Of a stretch of 64,000 nucleotides of DNA, positions 9,694-20,609 are shown piece by piece. This stretch comes from Mesodorylaimus sp. YZB2_4. Taxonomy: Eukaryota; Nematoda; Enoplea; Dorylaimida; Dorylaimidae. The notes beneath the pieces were generated by a model, which was given only the letters and a program-made list of their open reading frames with translations, was not told the DNA's origin and ran no database searches. Within the stretch, counting starts at the first letter, position 1. Every line of letters begins with the position of its first letter. The translations under genes and the position numbers were made by a program. The stretch covers positions 186,001 to 250,000 of the forward strand of contig JASANH010000193.1 in the NCBI GenBank assembly GCA_030248295.1, written 5' to 3'.

Positions 9694-10716
9694 TCAAAAC
9701 CAACATTTGTAAACACGATAGGCGGCAGCTGCAATTGCCAAAGCCGCCACACTATTTTGTAGAATTCTTCTTCCTCTAAGATCCTTCCTCACCAGTACCA
9801 CAACAGAGGCTGCTTGAATTCCCGAAGTAGAAACGGACGGATGCCCACCGCCGCCATTCCCACCAGTATAATAATTTGCATCGGCCAATAAGCGGGTCAG
9901 CTTGACAGGATCTGTCTCCGGTTGATAATAAGAACACGGATCCGACTGCCAGCTGATCGTATGGACAGCGTGAGAAGACAAAGCTGTTGCAGATAATACG
10001 CCGCAGAAACAATACCATAAGCCACGAGCCGTAGTATTTGGCCACGGATCGCCGATCCAAAATCCAATAGCGGAAGCACCACCACACAGAACGGCAGTCT
10101 TGTGTAATCCATTACCGATTCGAATCCAACGACTGGTTTGATCACCAAGATTCATAGGCTCGATGACAATGACGGGACAGCCTTCTTCCAAGGCAGCGTC
10201 CAGTTCGCTCAAAGCCTGAAACACTAGGCTTGCATGTTATGAAGAAAGACTACTTTTCACGACTCCCCTACTTTAAAATCCGCAATCCGTGCCTAGCCAT
10301 CAAAAATCGGCCCCAAAATTCAATATCTCTCTTCGGTTTCGCCTGAATATAGCAAGACTGTGAGGGTTGAGACGGTGCCAAAACAATTACCAGTAATGAA
10401 TACAGAGAGGCCAAGGAGGGTGCTACGAACTTGCTTAGATGCTAGGCTATTCAGATCACCAAAACAGCTGCGCAAAATAGCTACACACTTTGGTCAACCT
10501 AACCAAAACCACTTGGAATCTTACCTGTCTTAATCCAATTTGATTATAATCATTGTAAATTTCTGGCACAATTCGGACACGAGCGCGAACAGGACTCGGC
10601 GGTGTTGGAACAAGTTGTGACTTGGACGACTGAACTTGTTGTCCACGACGATTTGGTGGACTTCCATTACTTCCGTTAGTACTGCTAGCGCCGTTCGTAC
10701 CTACTGTTCGCACCAT
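9694..10716 (-). CDS. TMEM11: TMEM11/PMI-like mitochondrial inner-membrane protein, 2 exons, 237 aa
   Basis: Exons 10525-10716 and 9694-10215 join in phase 0. The first exon has a Ser/Asn-rich leader followed by IVPEIYNDYNQ, matching the VHEIYN region of animal TMEM11. The second carries the family hallmark VIVIEPMNLGDQTSRWIRIGNGLHKTAVL, here split over residues ~85-113. Two hydrophobic stretches follow, then SWQSDPCSYYQ, VVLVRKDLR and a C-terminal hydrophobic helix (AALAIAAAAYRVY). TMEM11 and its fly homologue PMI sit in the mitochondrial inner membrane and shape cristae. At 237 residues it is longer than the human protein (192 aa) because of the leader and a Gly-rich insert (GGNGGGGHP) before VVLVRK. 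It is divergently arranged with NDUFA9. Confidence 0.9.
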
Positions 10717-11092
10717 CGTTTAGTAGTTGTATGTAAAAAAGTTGTGTCAACGTCGCCGAAAGAAACTGAAATTGAAATCGTCTTTTGCAGAAAATTCGAC
10801 AAAAACCTCATGGCTCCATGCGGGTGATAAAAAAGAGTTTCAGATACAATTTAAGTATTAGCTTATTTACCGCAAGTTTAAACTATTTCAACAGATTTAC
10901 CGCTTTTTAAATGCCTTCCTTAACTTATTTTAAAACAAAACTTGGTCGAAATCGATAAAGTACGCCATGCAGGTTAAATCTTTAACTTTAATTTACCTCA
11001 CCAACAAAAGTCTGGTCGGCTAATGCAAATTTTGCAAATTTCTGTTTTTAGGAAATTTAGAAATTAGTATATGGTACATCACTAAATCGAAA
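10717..11092. promoter_or_regulatory. Shared divergent promoter region, TMEM11 and NDUFA9
   Basis: 376 bp of AT-rich, unrepeated sequence separate the two start codons, which point away from each other. Both products are inner-membrane mitochondrial proteins. No certain TATA box or binding site was identified; promoter status is inferred from position. Confidence 0.6.
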
Positions 11093-13216
11093 ATGTTGTG
11101 GAAAAGTGGTGCATTATTTGTTTCGATCGGTAGTGGACGCCGATTTGCATTTTCGGTGGTTTCGTCGTCATCGCGATGTGTGACCACCGATTCGCATTCG
11201 TCAGCTGTTCAGAAACCACCAACATCGGTTTCGGTTCCCGAAATTCCCGAAACTAGTCCGACTGGATTATTAGCATCGCATAAACGTGGTACCGGTGGTC
11301 GATCGAGTTTCTCTGGCAATATCGTGACCGTGTTCGGAGCCAGTGGTATCATGGGACCGTACATAGTGAACCGTTTGGGTACGTATATATTGTCTTTATA
11401 TGGGAGTAATCGTGGCTGGATTATCTGAAGCCCGGAAAGCATATCTCCAGCATGTGGCTCATTTTGTGCAGAATTCTGGTTTTGCATCAGGTATACCTGG
11501 TAAGAGGTGAGGACCTCTGGCTCACAGATGCCATTGCAGGGGGATGCACCAGAAAGTAATTCTCCGAAACGACATATATTTCACCTTTTTTAGGAAAAGA
11601 AGGAGCTCAAATCATTATACCGTACCGTCGAACTGGCTACAGTGTGAGGCATCTGAGACCGGCTGCCGATCTGGGACAAATGCTGTTTTTCGTGAGTGAA
11701 CTCCGTGCTCAGATTGAAGATGATATTGTACTGCTGCCATTACTTTAGCACTATCATTTGGAAGATGAAGAATCGATTCGAAAAGCAGTAAAACACAGCA
11801 ATGTGGTAATTAATTTGGTTGGGAAAGATTTCGAAACTACGTAAGCTAGTTTCTTAGGGTTTTAATTCATTGACCACGATTTACACTTTTAGGAATTTCT
11901 CATTCGACGACGTGCATGTGCATGGAGCTCGTCGTTTGGCTCGAATCGCTCGCGAAATGGGTGTCCAACGCTTCATACATATTTCAGCCCTGAACTGCAA
12001 TCCTAATCCAGCAGAGAATATTATACCAGGTGGATCGGGTTATTTACGCTCAAAGGTAAGCAATCCATTGACGTGCATCCTGCCATGCCTTGACCACCCT
12101 GTTTTCAGTACTATGGCGAACTGGCAGTGCGAGAAGAATTTCCGAAAGCGGTCATCATTCGCCCGGCCGAACTGTACAGCGAACAGCCCACTAGATATTT
12201 CGATACTTGGCTGCACTGGTGTAAGTTCCCATATAAGGGAACTTGTAGCACTGCATGCTTCCTCCTTGATGATCTTCTACACTTTAAAAATCTTTTTTTC
12301 AGCCAGGCGTCACAACAACAATAAAATAAATCTGTATCAGCGAGGCGAGAACACGTACAAAATGCCCCTGTGGGTAAGTCACTACTTTTTGTTGATTCAT
12401 TGAGACAGAAATGCCAAATTGTGCCTCAAATTATTTAATGCCTTTTTTAGATGGGCGATTTCTTGGAAGGATTTTTACGCATCTATCGTGATCCAACGTT
12501 GGATGGGCGAACTTTTGAATTCGCAGGGTGAGACAGCGAGTCGAATGTTAAATTTTTACTTCTGATGAAGTATATTTTTCAGACCATACGCGTACAACCT
12601 TGGCGAAATCGTAGATTGGTTGTTCCGCAAGATTCATCGAGGAGAAATTTTTTGGTACAAGCGATATCATCAAAGCGGATACTTCGCGTGAGTACTGTAG
12701 GCTTTGAAAGCTTGTACTGCACTATAGCTCTTTCGACAACTGCATCCACTGAACTTTGAAATTTGCAGATGCACTAGTTACAGATTCACTTTCTTTGCAG
12801 CTTGCACACCAACTATATGGAATTGTACGCTTGGATTGGCAAGCGCCAGCCGCAATTTACTTGGGATATTATCGAACGTCGGGTAAGAACTAGGTTTTTT
12901 TGCCCTGGTATTTTCTCAAGGCGAAAATCTCTTTTATCAGGAAGCAACAACCGATGTTCTAACGGGAGAGCCAACTTTGGAAGATCTTGGGGTGTCGAAT
13001 TTGATGGTGTTCGATATCCGAGCTCCTTTCCTGCTCGATCGTTTTAATCGTTTGGCTTACATGAATTTGGAACGCGGCGAGTTCCCCGAACCACCTCCGC
13101 CTACACGTTATCCACAGATTCGAAAGAAAGACGACCAAGAGGAAGTCGATTTGCATTTAAATCAGCGAGCACCCGTAGGACCGACAACATCTTCTAGGGC
13201 TGTACCAGCTCATTAA
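11093..13216 (+). CDS. NDUFA9: NDUFA9, complex I 39-kDa-type subunit, 10 exons, 453 aa
   Basis: Exons: 11093-11378, 11594-11691, 11749-11840, 11893-12055, 12109-12220, 12303-12373, 12451-12527, 12583-12687, 12801-12882 and 12941-13216. All introns are GT-AG and all phases agree. The protein opens with an Arg/Ser-rich, acid-free leader typical of mitochondrial import. The dinucleotide-binding motif VFGASGIMGPYIVNRLG (80-96) follows, then IIIPYRR, LRPAADLGQMLF, KHSNVVINLVGKDFETT, VHGARRLARIAREMGV and RFIHISALN, all hallmarks of NDUFA9. This atypical short-chain dehydrogenase subunit binds NADPH structurally at the matrix arm of complex I. The Pro-rich C-terminal exon (EPPPPTRYP) is longer than in vertebrates. 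Start chosen as the first Met in a strong import leader. Confidence 0.95.
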
Positions 13217-13470
13217 CGAATTGACCATTATCGAACTAGAGTAGGTCGGTGTGATAAGGAAACTTGGGACTTGAAACTGGAATGTAAAGCATTTGTAATT
13301 GTGAGTTCGGTTCCTCCAATTAGGCTGACAAATTTGGAGGAATTAGTTGTGTCTATTTGTATTTAGATGGGCATAACCATGCGATGCCGATAAGCTGCCA
13401 TCTTCGATGCTGTAGTAACACTGACCTGGTAATTTTATGGGTAATTTTATCTAAACGAAACAGCCGACGA
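13217..13470. other. Convergent 3' ends of NDUFA9 and EEF2KMT
   Basis: Only about 254 bp separate the NDUFA9 stop from the stop of the minus-strand methyltransferase. No further gene fits. Confidence 0.6.
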
Positions 13471-16234
13471 CTAGGAACTGGTTAGAACGCGTAACAGGAC
13501 ACACTCGAAGTCCATTCCTGGCGAACAATTGGGCAATGTCCGCTTCTCGATATCATCTGGTATCTTCAACGTATCGAGTTCTGTCTTAAAAACGCGAGTC
13601 GCTGAAATGGGAAACCAGAATTGCGTGAAGCCACCGATGTGGGCTGGAATGCTCAGTTACCTAATTCGGATCGAAGCAGTGAGAAGGTGGTTTCGTGGCG
13701 AATAGTATGAGCGATGTAAGCGCACCCTGAATCAGATGTTTTCAATAACGTATCTACGATTCGAACCAAATCAGGCACAGCAGATGGATCGTAAGCCACG
13801 TCTAAAACAGAAATTGCAGTGTTATCAGATCCAACGGTAACTGCATATCTGACTGGATCAAGATCACTTAAGCCTAGAACACTGACTACAGGGGGGGGGG
13901 GGGAGCACGGCAGTTTAGTACCCAGGGCCCGACACAACAGCAGTTCTTTCCTCAATGCACTGGAGAATCGCTAATTCCAGAATGAATCTGCACTCACGAG
14001 ATCAAATCGATAGTGCGATCGGGTGCACATTTAGTCACACCTTGCACGCCGGATTTTGGGTAACTCAGCAAGTGCAGTCGAGAGGAGGAAACCAAAAATT
14101 GAAGGATGCCAACATCGCTGACTGGGTGCAAGGGTAGTGTAGACCCCCCGTAGAAAATTTTGGGGGAATTTTGTAAAGGGGGGACCCTTCTCATTTTTTA
14201 GACCCCCCCTGTCCCGCCCGGCAAGGGTGTGCAGGTAACTTTACTGTTTCCCCCCTACTATCTTTGGCAGAAGAAAATTTTTTACATGGCGAAGACCCTC
14301 TTGTCCCGCCTGGCGAGGTTGTGCAGGTACCTTTGCTATTTTTGACCCCCCCCCAAAAGAAAAGTTTCATTTTTTATAGTGAAAAAGACCCAATGTTTTG
14401 CCTTGGAAGGCCCAAACCAACTTTAAATTTTCGCGCGAAAAATTAAAATTTAAAAAATTCAATTTTTACAAGAAACCAAAATGGGCCGCCATGTCGCCGA
14501 CCCTCCGCCCCCCCCAGGAAGAAGATCAGACCCTCCTTCCCAAAGACGAAGTAAGCGATGTTGAAGGATGCCCTCCCTCGGCGGGGTGTTCCCAGAAGAG
14601 ATCACGCCACGGTGGAAGCTCTCGCATGTTCGCAGTCGACCAACACACGCTCTGTGGCCTCAATCATAAGACTGCCGGCATCAGGGAGAGCGTCATTTTG
14701 GCACGTGACAGCGTCCAGCAATGGCCAAATAACTAAGACCAAACCCAGGAAACTTTATAAAAGAATCATGGATGTGAGAAGGGGAATCTTCCACAACCTA
14801 ACCACACATATCAATCTTACCAGCAGCCATAACAATATCCAAGCCACAAGTGGCGGCTCGATCATCAGAGCACCAATAGGTCCAATCCAGCTCCTGCACT
14901 CGAATCATAGTCGTACCATCGTTCACTGACACTTCAGCACCCGTCAGTAAATCCTATGAGACAGGACAGGTAAGTTACCCTTCTCCGGCGACAAACCGCT
15001 CGACCTCACCTCCACCCGAGATAGCTCCAGATCGAAAGTGGCCACAATATTCTCGCACAGCATGCGCAGTACCGAGGCGTTGTAGTCCGTGAACACGTAT
15101 CTGCACGGCTTGGCCAGCTGGATTACAGCAAGGCCCAACAATCCCAATCCACAGCCAAGTTCAATAATTCGTCTTAAGAAAGATCAAATGCAGCCAAGGC
15201 AGACACAAATACAATTATGACCTTACTTGTTTCGAAAACGATCGATATTCTCGTCCACGAATTGACTACAGTAGTATGTGGCTTGCCAATGGCTTAGGCC
15301 CGTACTGCCCTGCGACAACGTGTTGGCACTCTCTCGTACACGAACCACCGACCCATTAAGCTACAAGACACGAATCTTACTTATAGTGCATGTTGGACTG
15401 AAGCAAGCAGGAAGAAGAGGGAAGTGCGAAGGACAGATCAGACTGCTTGCATACTTAGCCCCACTGTGGGAGATCTTTCCTGCTTGTGAACTTCCTCCCT
15501 CGGGTTGCTGTTTTAGCCGCAGGTGTAGTCGCCATACTCGCCTTGATTTCCCGCCGACTAACGATTAGTCGGCCACATTCTTCTCTATTTGATACCGTAT
15601 ATCATAAATCCAGGAAAATTATAGTGTACTGAAGTACGTACAGATTTAGGATGTGAGCTCGGGACTTAAACAACGGCACTGCTGCACACCGGCATCCCAC
15701 TTTCAGCACCCAACTTACCAACTGATAAACCTTATAAAACGATTCTTGTCGACAACTATTATTCACCAGCGACACCAACGTTTCGTACAAAGCATCCGCA
15801 ACGTACTCTGATCGAGCTTCTGCCTGCAACGTAGACATAGTTTTTATGTTGTAATCAGCGCACCAAGGAGGCGGGAGAAGTGAGAGATCGAAGTCTCTGG
15901 GACAAAAACTCCGATTGCACGAAGGCAAGCCACGGCACTATACCTGCAGTTGAAACATCAACCCCTAGCCAGGGGAGATTACCGAACGCAAGGAATGCTG
16001 GTAACAATGTTTAAACCCTCTGACCCATCTCACCTGACGAATAAACTCTTTCAAGAAAGCTAAACGAAAACGTTCGCTCAGAGGGTACTTGGCGTTGTCA
16101 GAACGTAGGACGGTGTTGTGCAGTAAAGCCAGCTGAGAAGATTCCTCTGCGAGCACAGATGACGGAAAAGCAATGAGAGACGGGGAGACACCGGCCAGGA
16201 ATAATCTTACGACAAACTGAACATCTTGATCGAC
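13471..16234 (-). CDS. EEF2KMT: EEF2KMT/FAM86-like lysine methyltransferase, at least 7 exons, 5' end unresolved
   Basis: Exons found, in order: ?-16034 (from acceptor at 16234), 15719-15823, 15227-15360, 15010-15172, 14821-14953, 13661-13801 and 13471-13601. Every junction found is in phase. N-terminal block: LLHNTVLRSDNAKYPLSER and FLKEFIRQ, then DALYETLVSL, both typical of FAM86. Next come LSQGSTGLSHWQATYY and the SAM-binding motif IIELGCGLGLLGLAVIQL, then FTDYNASVLRMLCENI, VQELDW, and DVAYDPSAVPDLVRIV, the post-II block. HTIRHETTFSLLRSELA and a short Cys-containing tail close the protein. The enzyme trimethylates a lysine of elongation factor 2 in the cytosol. The intron 13802-14820 is unusually long and C/G-rich; the intron at 15824-16033 holds a family A element. 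The first exon and start codon were not identified; the frame stays open upstream to about 16414. Confidence 0.85.
13885..14530. repeat. G/C-homopolymer-rich intronic tract
   Basis: Within the long EEF2KMT intron: a run of about 13 G near 13891, several CCCCCC(C) runs between 14140 and 14360, and duplicated blocks CCTGTCCCGCCCGGCAAGGG (about 14207) and CTTGTCCCGCCTGGCGAGGT (about 14300), each followed by TGTGCAGGTA. Confidence 0.55.
15850..16006 (+). mobile_element. MITE-like family A element in EEF2KMT intron
   Basis: Starts TGTAATCAGCGCACC and ends GCTGGTAACA, matching the family A termini. Flanked by the 4-bp direct repeat ATGT (15846-15849 and 16007-16010), a target-site duplication. It sits wholly inside an intron. 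Confidence 0.75.
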
Positions 16235-17106
16235 CTGAAAAGGAAAAGTGAGTGATATCAGCCATGAGACACTGATAAGAGAGCGTGATCGATCGAAAAC
16301 AGTGAGACCAAATGTTGCGATCAGACCCGAATCCCAGCTGCTGGTGATTTCGGATAGGGAATAAGAAGGTGGCACAGACTCATATGCCGATCGACTGTCT
16401 GCTTCGGCTGACAAGTGAGTGAGCCACGGCAGAAAACATCACCCGTAAGGGTGATGCTTCAACCATGGAGCAGGTCGTCGGACAGCTAGGATTTTTGGCG
16501 AGGGGAAAAAGCCCTACCTATCAATCCTTCCAGTAACACGGGCCTGCTACGCGAGTCTGCTTCAGACTATTTCAAGCACGGCTGTCTACAACGCGGATGG
16601 CTCCAAACAACATTCACAACAGATCAGAGGCACCAGAAAAGCCCCAGTACTCAGGAGTACGGATTATTAGAGGAAGCCAGGTCAAACATCACCCACAGGC
16701 GCAACCAAAGCAGTCAAGAGAACTAGTTGGCATAGATACACTGCATTCTTTTGGTGGTGTAAAAGCTACTTTACTCTAAGCTGTCGGGCGCTGGTCGTGA
16801 ATTGCGCTCTAAGGGAGTCGGGCCTAGGACCACCATCAGAACCTCCTTCACTGCTCCCCGGATTGCGAGTCTAAGTGGCCCTTGTGTGCGGTTGGCGTTA
16901 CAAATCATGCGCGAGGTGTTGTGGACTGGGGTTGTGGCTGGGCTCTTTCTTGTGGCTGAGGCTGTCCACTGGCCTGTCCTAGTTCACCCTGGGACAGGTC
17001 AAGGATTCTACTAATTCCCTCGGGCCGAGACGTAACAATCCAACGCCTTCGGCTGCTCCCACCAGCACGTCCTCCCTTTGCACTTGAGAGCCTTACCTGA
17101 GAGCGA
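16235..17106. other. Spacer between EEF2KMT and LYRM1
   Basis: Should contain the missing first exon of EEF2KMT, which was not identified. Otherwise no gene or repeat was recognised. Confidence 0.4.
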
Positions 17107-18025
17107 TCACTCATCTCGTATCGACCCAATATAAATCGGTTTGCCTTCTTTCCGCAGTTTATCTCTCAACACTTTCTTTTTCCGGTCGTCCGTACCAGCC
17201 AATGTGTGGGGCGGGGCGTAGACTGGTCGAGGATAGGGATTCTTGTAATGAAGGCCTAAAAACCATAATCGATTGAGCCAGCTATTTTGTCGGAATGCAA
17301 ATGAGACATGGAAGTGACTTGAAGCACCTGATATAACCAACCAGACCACTAGCACCTATGAAATCCCCACCCAAATCACGAAGTCAGATAGTCTTGTACT
17401 ACGCTACAGTCACCCCATCCATGGACGTTTCCTCCCTGACTTGCGTCAGAGATAGCCCGCTGGAAACCAGAGCCATGATTCGGCTCTAGCAGTCCTATGG
17501 AATACCATCTCAACTGGCTGCTAGGTGCATACCCATACCCGGGTGAGAGAGAAGGCGGACGGATATGGGGTGGGGGACAAGTAACATCTTCATTGGGGTC
17601 AAAGGCAAGTGAAACACCGACTGAACAGGTTCAGCCATTGGGTCCCTTCACATATGTATCAATACAGGTATTCAGTCAACTCCTATACCCACACCGACAA
17701 CAAGAAATTGCAACCGTAGCCGCCGCAACCGTACCTGCCTCACTTACCAATCTCTAACCTGGCCTCAGCTTCTCGTATCTTCTCCTTGATCTCCTCCGGA
17801 TCAGTAATCTGTAAACCTCAAGCAAATAAAACTTTCCTCATCCCACTTCCCCGACCTTACATGCTTATGTTTCTTGAACAGACTCCTGGCTTCTTCCCGA
17901 ATATAGGCTCTTTCAGTGGCCGTTTGATCAGGATCACCCGATTTCGAAGTCCAGTTTTGGGCGACTCGAAAAATACGGCGATAAACAGCCAGTGCTCGGC
18001 TTCTATGACCACTTGCCACGGACAT
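17107..18025 (-). CDS. LYRM1: LYRM1-like LYR-motif protein, 3 exons, 124 aa
   Basis: Exons 17861-18025, 17748-17808 and 17107-17255 join in phase; intron 2 is 492 bp. The protein has the LYR region as ALAVYRRIFRVAQNW, where Leu of the motif is Val. It continues with TERAYIREEARSLFKKHKHI, TDPEEIKEKIREAEARLEIG, and the LYRM1-specific C-terminal block GLHYKNPYPRPVY, ending with KEGKPIYIGS. Length (124) is close to human LYRM1 (122). LYR proteins are small helical proteins that bind mitochondrial acyl carrier protein and often act in assembly of respiratory complexes or Fe-S transfer; the exact client of LYRM1 is less settled. Met at 18025 puts the LYR motif at its usual distance from the start. 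Confidence 0.88.
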
Positions 18026-18764
18026 ACAAACGAGTCGTGCCAACGATCCACAAGTAAAGAAAACACCAAGTGCCTTCGATTGCCTAAAAAGGATGGCAAT
18101 ACTAGCATACATCAAGCCCGAGCAAACCTATCCTCAGTCCACCCGAGGCCGAACCCAACACCCTGACCAATATACGGTACATCCGACTTCATACACTTGC
18201 ACACCCACTACCATCACAGTGAACTAGCATCTTTACTATGACCTTAGTGCGCGTCAAATAGAACACTGAAATCGTAACTGATTCTCAAACTTCCAAAACA
18301 AAGACAACTGCGAAATAAATTCGATCAATATCGTGGCTCACGATCAGTTCTATCTTCACGTCATACTTTGCTGTCCTCCGTAATAACCGCCTTGGGCTGA
18401 TGGTCCTTTCGCGGACCCAGGACCGAACATGAGCTAAAAGATAAGAAATCTGACAAAACACGTCCAAGCCTCTGGAAAGAGCGCATCTGAGGATTGAGTT
18501 TTGTGTGCACAAGCCAAACCCAAGGATACATTGGCAGAATACGTCTACCAAGAGCGTACCAGATAAAACAGGGACAAAGTAAGAGTGACGGCCTATGATA
18601 GCCTGGAGCCCTGCCTGCTTCTGGGGCCGTACTTCAGAAACTCGGAAGAGGTCTTGAATGTAGGCAGACATATGAAAAGGAGGTGCCGCTTATAAAAATC
18701 ATTAATCATTAATTAATTAATCATTATCATTAATTGAAACACCAGCCCATAACACTTGGTGCGT

Positions 18765-18965
18765 TTTTTTTACCGGTTGGCCTGCAGGCGCAAGACAATG
18801 TCGGCGGGTCAAAATCTTCAGCTGGAACAAGGCGACTTCGGGCTACACCCACAGCTGAAACATCAGCCCGAGGCGTTGACGGCTTCCAGTCAGGGGAAAT
18901 CAATAATTTTCTCCCACTCGCCATGGCCCACCAGGCGCGACGGGTCGAGTCTATAAGATCGAGCG
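18765..18965 (+). repeat. Family A element, divergent copy
   Basis: Recognised by GCTGAAACATCA, GTTGACGGCTTCCAGTCAGG and CCCACTCGCCATGGCCCACC, shared with the copies at 31590-31770 and 34790-34965. Termini are too eroded to call. Confidence 0.5.
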
Positions 18966-19499
18966 CACTCTGGTCGTAGAGTCGGGTCTGGCTGCGGCTG
19001 TTGCAACCATCGTGCCCGGCGGGCCTTGGCGAATCGAACAATGATCGATACTCTCCCCTGGCTGCAAGAGGTCAACAACTCCAGTTTGCCCAAATCGGGG
19101 ATTTCGGTCGGCCAAATTCTCTGCTAGCCTGCCAGGCTTGGCTACACTGTGGATATCTATCCATTTTCAGGCACCTCTTTCCATTTTCTGCGGTACAACC
19201 TCAGAACAGGACAGCCTAGACTACCGTCATAGTACCCTGCCCATAATACATGTGATGCTCGTCTTTACTGTTCGTATGCCCCACCTACGCACACAAGGTC
19301 TTCGTGCCAGTTTAGCATGCCTGCTCACTCTTCATCGGGATAGGTCGGGATCACTTTTTTGGGATCAGGATATTTGCATTTCTCTGTTTTTTGTCCATAA
19401 GCTCATAAGTCTATGAGTTTTTGAGCTTCTCACTAAAGCACACTTTTTAGTCATCCGGTTCTTTAAAGCTTTTCTTAGGGTTTTCTCGATCATTATATA

Positions 19500-19630
19500 T
19501 AAACGGGTCAGAGGGTTAGACTCCCGCTTCAGTACCTAAAAAAATGATTGTCAAATATGTGTTCCTTAGCCCTAAAGTGCGCTTTATAGTGCTCGGCTAT
19601 GGATAAAGTATGACGTGACATATATGAACT
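19500..19630 (+). repeat. Family C repeat, copy 1
   Basis: About 125 bp. Contains GGGTTAGACTCCCGCTT, then GTGTTCCTTAGCCCT and GTGCTCGGCTATGGATA. Closely matches 22005-22115 and more distantly 56365-56475, all in the same orientation. The GTTCGACTCCCGC core of copy 2 resembles a tRNA B-box, so a tRNA-derived element is possible. Confidence 0.6.
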
Positions 19631-19783
19631 GAAATTGATGATTACACGTCCAGCAAGGTCTGCCTAGGCTTAAGTAAAATCATTGCCGCTATCGCTATCA
19701 TCGATTTAAGCTAATGTTGCCGTTGCCTTTTCATTGCTACTGATGCCACTGCATTATTGAGAATATGATGGATCAGAGTGTAC

Positions 19784-20277
19784 CTATGCGCAGAATCCCG
19801 ATGCCTCAATGTCGCGATCGAGAAGGGTCATATCTCGACGGGATTGGGAACCCGGCCGATTCCTAACTCCCCGCCACCCCCTCTTACTTACCTGTTTCTG
19901 TTGATTCAATTCCGCTTCGGCCATGATAGCGCTGATCTTTTCGATCATACACGGAGCGATCATGACGGCCGCCGTTGCCGAAATCACCCACAAGGCTTGC
20001 CGACCAAAGTTGAATGTGCCTTTGGCAAATCCCCACGTCGTACTCGTCGTCCAGCCAGTCAACTTGCGAACTGGTTCTGGGAACATTTCCGTCAAGCCCC
20101 ACAAACGTTCCCCCAACGTTTCGTCTTCGTCATCCTGAAATAGGCTAGGTTCTGAATTTTATTAACAGAAATGCCCATCGACGAATCCCCTCATCCTCGT
20201 TGACTCACATCAATCTCTTCGTATCCTTCGTCTCCATCTCCGTGCTCTGCAGGATCCGCACCAAGTACAAACGCCAT
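19784..20277 (-). CDS. TOMM22: TOM22-like mitochondrial import receptor, C-terminal exon uncertain
   Basis: Exons 20209-20277 and 19892-20134 join in phase 0. The N-terminus is acidic (DGDEGYEEIDDDEDETLGE), as in TOM22 cytosolic domains, followed by the family signature ERLWGLTEMFPEPVRK. A hydrophobic segment (ALWVISATAAVMIAPC, ~80-95) and the tail AEAELNQQKQ follow. TOM22 is the central receptor and organiser of the outer-membrane TOM complex, anchored by one helix. After QQKQ there is a good donor (GTAAGTAAG at 19891 downward), so a small further exon is expected. It was not found, and reading straight through instead gives a 35-residue unrelated end stopping at 19784. Start at 20277 gives an acidic leader directly before the signature. 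Confidence 0.85.
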
Positions 20278-20609
20278 ATCAAATCGATTTCCTAAAAAGG
20301 CAATCCTTGGCATCTCATTTCCAACACAAGCCCAAACAAGATACCACACTGATAACACATCATGCCTCCAATTCTGGCCCGACAACTAATCAAGGTTTTA
20401 CTGCACAGTCTCCAGGGTTACGTAGAGAAAACTTTGTACCACAACAAAAAGAGTTTCCAACCCATTAATCTCACACAATTAAAAGAATCCCAAAAACCGA
20501 TACAAATCCTTCAAGTATACAATAAAATGTGACTCTGAGTTATCAAAATCATTGCTCCTGTTTCTTTGCACAAGGCAAGCCACACACCGTCCTTCTCACC
20601 ATTACAACA

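Larger units (their letters stand above)
18026..19783. other. Repeat-bearing spacer between LYRM1 and TOM22
   Basis: Holds a divergent family A copy (about 18765-18965), an AT-rich TTAATTAATTAATCA tract near 18710, a reversed scrap of family A around 19030-19095 and a family C copy (19500-19630). It may also contain the missing last exon of TOM22. No other gene recognised. Confidence 0.5.
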
